This document shows positions 61,029 through 64,000 of a DNA stretch of 64,000 bases, one piece after another (the first letter of the stretch is position 1; every line of letters begins with the position of its first letter). The DNA is from Anaeramoeba ignava (taxonomy: Eukaryota; Metamonada; Anaeramoebidae). The DNA is taken from positions 186,001 to 250,000 of the forward strand of contig JAPDFW010000089.1 in the NCBI GenBank assembly GCA_028826165.1, given 5' to 3'. A program made the translations under genes and the position numbers. A model generated the notes under the pieces. The model worked only from the letters and a program-made list of their open reading frames with translations. It made no database searches and was not told the DNA's origin.

Positions 61029-63642
61029 ATGACTCAACCAAAATTTTCTAGTGGTTTAATAATTACAGATTTAAATGATTTCATTGCTCCAACTCAAGAA
61101 TGTGTAAAACCAATAGTAGAAGTTGAAGAAAATACAAAAGACAATAAATCAGCAAAAATATCTTTAAGTTTAGAAAAAGAAAATGAAAATGAAAAAGAAA
61201 ATGAAAATGAAATTGAAATTGAAAAAAAACCAACAATAACAAAATATAAAAGAGTTCAAGTTTCATTAAAAGATTGTTTAGCTTGTAGTGGATGTATAAC
61301 TTCTGCAGAAACAATATTAATTTCACAACAAGGATTTCAAGAATTTATTTCTCATTTTCAACAAAATGATCAAGAAATTATTGGTTGGTTTTATAATTAA
61401 ATTTATCAACAATTTCAATTCAAAATTTATAATTAAATTTATAAACAAATTTATAATTATATTTATAATATTTATAATTATATTTATAATTATATTTATA
61501 ATTAAATTTATAATTAAATTTATAAACAAATTTATAATTAAATTTATAATAAAATTTATAATTAAATTTATAATTATATTTATAATTAAATTTATAATTA
61601 AATTTATAATTAAATTTATAATTATATTTATAATTATATTTATAATTATATTTATAATTATATTTATAATTAAATTTATAATTAAATTTTATAATTAAAT
61701 TTATAATTAAATTTATAATTATATTTATAACAAAATTTATAATTATATTTATAATTAAATTTATAATTAAATTTATAATTAAATTTATAATTAAATTTAT
61801 AATTAAATTTATAATTAAATTTATAATTAAATTTATAATTAAATTTATAATTAAATTTATAAATAAATTTATAATTAAATTTATAATTAAATTTATAATT
61901 AAATTTATAATTAAATTTATAATTAAATTTATAAACAAATTTATAATTAAATTTATAATTAAATTTATAATTAAATTTATAAACAAATTTATAATTAAAT
62001 TTATAATTAAATTTATAATTAAATTTATAATTAAATTTATAATTAAATTTATAATTACCAGTTTTATTATCTCCTCAATCAAGAGCTTCTCTTGCTTCAA
62101 TTTATGATATTGATTCTTCTAAAGTACATAATTTAATTTATTGGATTTTTAATAAATATGGAAAAGCTTATGTTTATGATACTTATTTTGGATGGGAAAT
62201 TTATTTAATGGAAATTATAAATGAATTTATATCAAAATTTAGAAAAGAAAACAAAAGGAAACCTTTATTAGTTTCAACTTGTCCTGGTAATAATTAGTTT
62301 ATTTTTTTCTTTATGAAGACAAAAAAAAGAAAACTAAACTTTTTTTCCTTTTTTGATATTTAGGTTGGGTTTGTTATGCTGAAAAAACTTATCCTGATCT
62401 TTTAATTCCTTTAATGAGTACAGTAAAATCTCCTCATATGTTAATGGGGTTTTTATTTAAACAATATATTTCTAAAATTCAAAAGAAAGAACCAAAAGAT
62501 TATTATGTTGTTTCTATTATGCCTTGGTATTTATTGATATAAAAGAATACTTATACTTATTACAAAATCAAAATCAAAATCAAAATCAAAATCAAAATTA
62601 AATTCAAAATCAAATTCAAAATTAAATTCAAAATTAAAATCAAAATTAAAATCAAAATTAAATTCAAAATTAAATTCAAAAATTAAATTAAAATCAAAAT
62701 CAAAATCAAAATTAAATTCAAAATTAAATTCAAAATCAAATTCAAAATTAAAATCAATATCAATATTTAAATTCAAAATCAAATTCAAAATTAAATTCAA
62801 AATCAAATTCAAAATCAAATTCAAAATTAAATTCAAAATTAAAATTAATATTAAAATCAATATTTAAATCAATATTAAAAATAAGTTATGACAAGAAATT
62901 AGAAGTTAGTAGAGAAGATTTTTATGATTCAAAAACTAATATCAAAGATGTTGATTCTGTTTTAACAACATCAGAAGTTCAAGATTTTCTAACAGAATAT
63001 CAAGAAGAAATAACAAACCTAAAATTTTTAGAAGAAAAATCAATGGAAAATCTAAAAGAATTTAATACTATTAATGAAGAAAACAAAAAAATATATGGAA
63101 GAAAAGATAAGGGATCAGGAGGAATAACTGAATATTTATTCCGTAAATTAGCAGAGAAAATATTCAATTATCCAAAAGAAAAAATTCCTGAAATTTCATT
63201 TAAAAATTTAAGAAATTCTGATTTTAGAATTGCAACTCTTCAAGATTTTAAAAACCCAGAAAATAAAATCCAATTTGCTCAAGTTTATGGATTTCAAAAC
63301 ATTCAAAATTTGGTTCGCAAAATAAAAATGAACCAATGCAATTATGATATTGTTGAAATTATGGCTTGTCCTTTTGGTTGTTTAAATGGTGGCGGACAAG
63401 CAAAAGTATCAGAAAAATATTTGGAATTGAATCAAATTTCCAAAATGAAATTTTTTGAAAAAATCCAAAAAAATTATTTCAATGATTTCCAGTTTGTAGA
63501 AAGAGATCCTGAAGATAATAAAGAAGCTTTGAAAATTTATCATGATTTTTTTCTTCCATTAAAAGAAAAGAGATTAAATACAGAGTATCATAATAGAAAA
63601 GAAAATACAACAGAAAATGCAGGTTTAACAACTAATTGGTGA
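61029..63642 (+). CDS. CIAO3: CIAO3/NAR1, cytosolic iron-sulfur protein assembly factor
   Basis: Exons 61029-61383, 62062-62286, 62364-62526 and 62886-63642 join in phase to 499 aa (human 476). Key features: 'SSGLIITDLNDFIAPTQECV', the N-terminal cluster motif 'KDCLACSGCITSAETILISQ', 'LLSPQSRASLA', 'STCPGWVCYAEKTYP', 'STVKSPHMLMG', 'SIMPCYDKKLE', 'GSGGITEYLF' and 'VEIMACPFGCLNGGGQAKVS', ending 'AGLTTNW' with the C-terminal Trp. All cluster-ligating Cys positions expected for Nar1 are visible. Nar1 transfers Fe-S clusters to the CIA targeting complex. It is related to [FeFe]-hydrogenase but not itself a hydrogenase. Introns 1 and 3 are tandem repeats. Confidence 0.95.
61384..62061. repeat. CIAO3 intron 1, 12-bp AATTTATAATTA repeat
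   Basis: A 678-base intron of AAATTTATAATT units with ATATTT and AACAAATTT variants. It is open on both strands because the unit is a multiple of three. Confidence 0.92.
62527..62885. repeat. CIAO3 intron 3, AAATTCAAAATT/AAAATC repeat
   Basis: AAAATC and AAATTC hexamers fill the intron between the 'MPC' and 'YDKK' codons. Confidence 0.9.
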
Positions 63643-63720
63643 AAAAAAAAAGAAATGAATAAAAAATTTAAATCAAAAAAAAAAAAACAATAAAGTAATA
63701 AAAAAGAAAAAGTGGAATAA

Positions 63721-63777
63721 AAAAATTTTTTTCAATCAAAATTCTTTTTTCATTTTTTTCTTTCATTTTTTTTTAAA
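63721..63777 (+). promoter_or_regulatory. Initiator-like element of the CDK-like gene
   Basis: Two TCATTTTT elements in T runs on the sense strand, 15-30 bases before the start codon, following an AAAAATTTTT junction. Confidence 0.55.
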
Positions 63778-64000
63778 ATGAATTTAAGATATAAAAAACT
63801 TGAAGTGATTGGACAAGGAGCATTTGGAGTTGTTCATAAAGCAAAAGATACTGAAACAAATGAAATTGTTGCATTGAAAAAAATAAGAATAGGTAATGCA
63901 GAAGATGGGGTAAATATTTCAGCAATTAGGGAAATTAAATTTTTAAAAGAATTAAATCATCCAAATGTTGTTAAGTTACTTAATGTTTTTCATCATTCTC
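63778..64000 (+). CDS. CDK-like protein kinase, 5' end only
   Basis: The first 74 codons, cut by the window edge. The Gly-rich loop '[12 protein letters not shown]', the VAIK-type '[11 protein letters not shown]' and the CDK helix '[20 protein letters not shown]' are visible. The '[13 protein letters not shown]' segment is a PSTAIRE-region variant, closer to CDK7-type kinases (RTALREIKLL in CDK7) than to CDK1/2, but the subfamily cannot be settled from this fragment. Confidence 0.85.
   Translation, partial: MNLRYKKLEVIGQGAFGVVHKAKDTETNEIVALKKIRIGNAEDGVNISAIREIKFLKELNHPNVVKLLNVFHHS

Noticed and set aside
61029-63642. [FeFe]-hydrogenase, expected in an anaerobic protist
   Set aside because: The N-terminal 'DCLACSGC' cluster, 'SPQSRAS' and C-terminal 'TTNW' match Nar1/CIAO3, and the order of motifs fits the assembly factor along its whole length.
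1-64000. tRNA, rRNA or transposon genes
   Set aside because: No cloverleaf boxes, rRNA core words, transposase/reverse transcriptase motifs or terminal inverted repeats were seen by eye; very divergent copies cannot be excluded.
1-64000. Dictyostelium-type genome as source
   Set aside because: AT-richness and Asn/Gln runs would fit, but the hexamer Gln-Asn/Glu-Asn inserts, repeat-filled introns and TCATTT initiator pattern fit a metamonad amoeba better; this is judged, not proven.

Overview
This is AT-rich nuclear DNA from a eukaryotic protist. Genes are densely packed on both strands. They have short GT-AG introns (donors mostly GTAAAT, GTATTT or GTAAAA; acceptors TAG or AAG), use the standard code (stops TAA or TGA) and carry Asn/Gln/Glu/Lys low-complexity inserts. 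The Gln-Asn/Glu-Asn hexamer inserts, the ankyrin-BTB and Ras-regulator genes, and a TCATTT initiator-like motif before almost every start codon fit best with an anaerobic metamonad amoeba such as Anaeramoeba. That placement is inference; a dictyostelid-like amoebozoan is the main alternative.

Layout. 0-10 kb: SCAI homologue (+), neurofibromin-like RasGAP (-), a 2 kb minisatellite, and a small ankyrin-repeat gene (+). 10-30 kb: G3BP-like RNA-binding protein (-), VPS15/PIK3R4 (+), an LRR protein with a Lys-Asp-Glu repeat tail (-), TMEM144 with a 3.3 kb repeat-filled intron (+), and OLA1 (+). 30-43 kb: GPCPD1-like phosphodiesterase (-), ankyrin-BTB protein (-), SCAMP (-), dynactin p50/DCTN2 (+). 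44-52 kb: coatomer gamma (-), ribosomal protein eL14 (-), Ras-family GTPase (-). 52-64 kb: CH/SH3-like/RasGEF protein (-), FANCE-like protein (-), PAS-domain protein (-), cytosolic Fe-S assembly factor CIAO3/Nar1 (+), and the 5' end of a CDK-like kinase (+). Joining exons by reading-frame phase gives complete proteins of normal family length for most of these.

Functional themes. Membrane traffic is well represented (VPS15, SCAMP, COPG, DCTN2). A Ras GTPase sits next to a RasGEF, with a RasGAP elsewhere in the window. The other genes are mostly housekeeping.

Most notable observation. In both ankyrin genes the inter-repeat introns contain short AG|NNN|GTAA islands. These behave as single-codon (3 nt) microexons supplying the missing residue of each repeat. 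In the small ankyrin gene every full repeat exon is exactly 96 nt (32 codons), and the islands (GAT, AAT, AAT, AAT, TAT, GAT) complete the canonical 33-residue period. In the ankyrin-BTB gene the same islands occur, and a 4-nt one is needed to keep frame.

Most introns and several spacers are filled by tandem repeats of 6-18 bp, often a different unit in each intron. Indels cluster in the interior of the longest tracts, so consensus error there is possible. No tRNA, rRNA, CRISPR or recognisable mobile element was seen.
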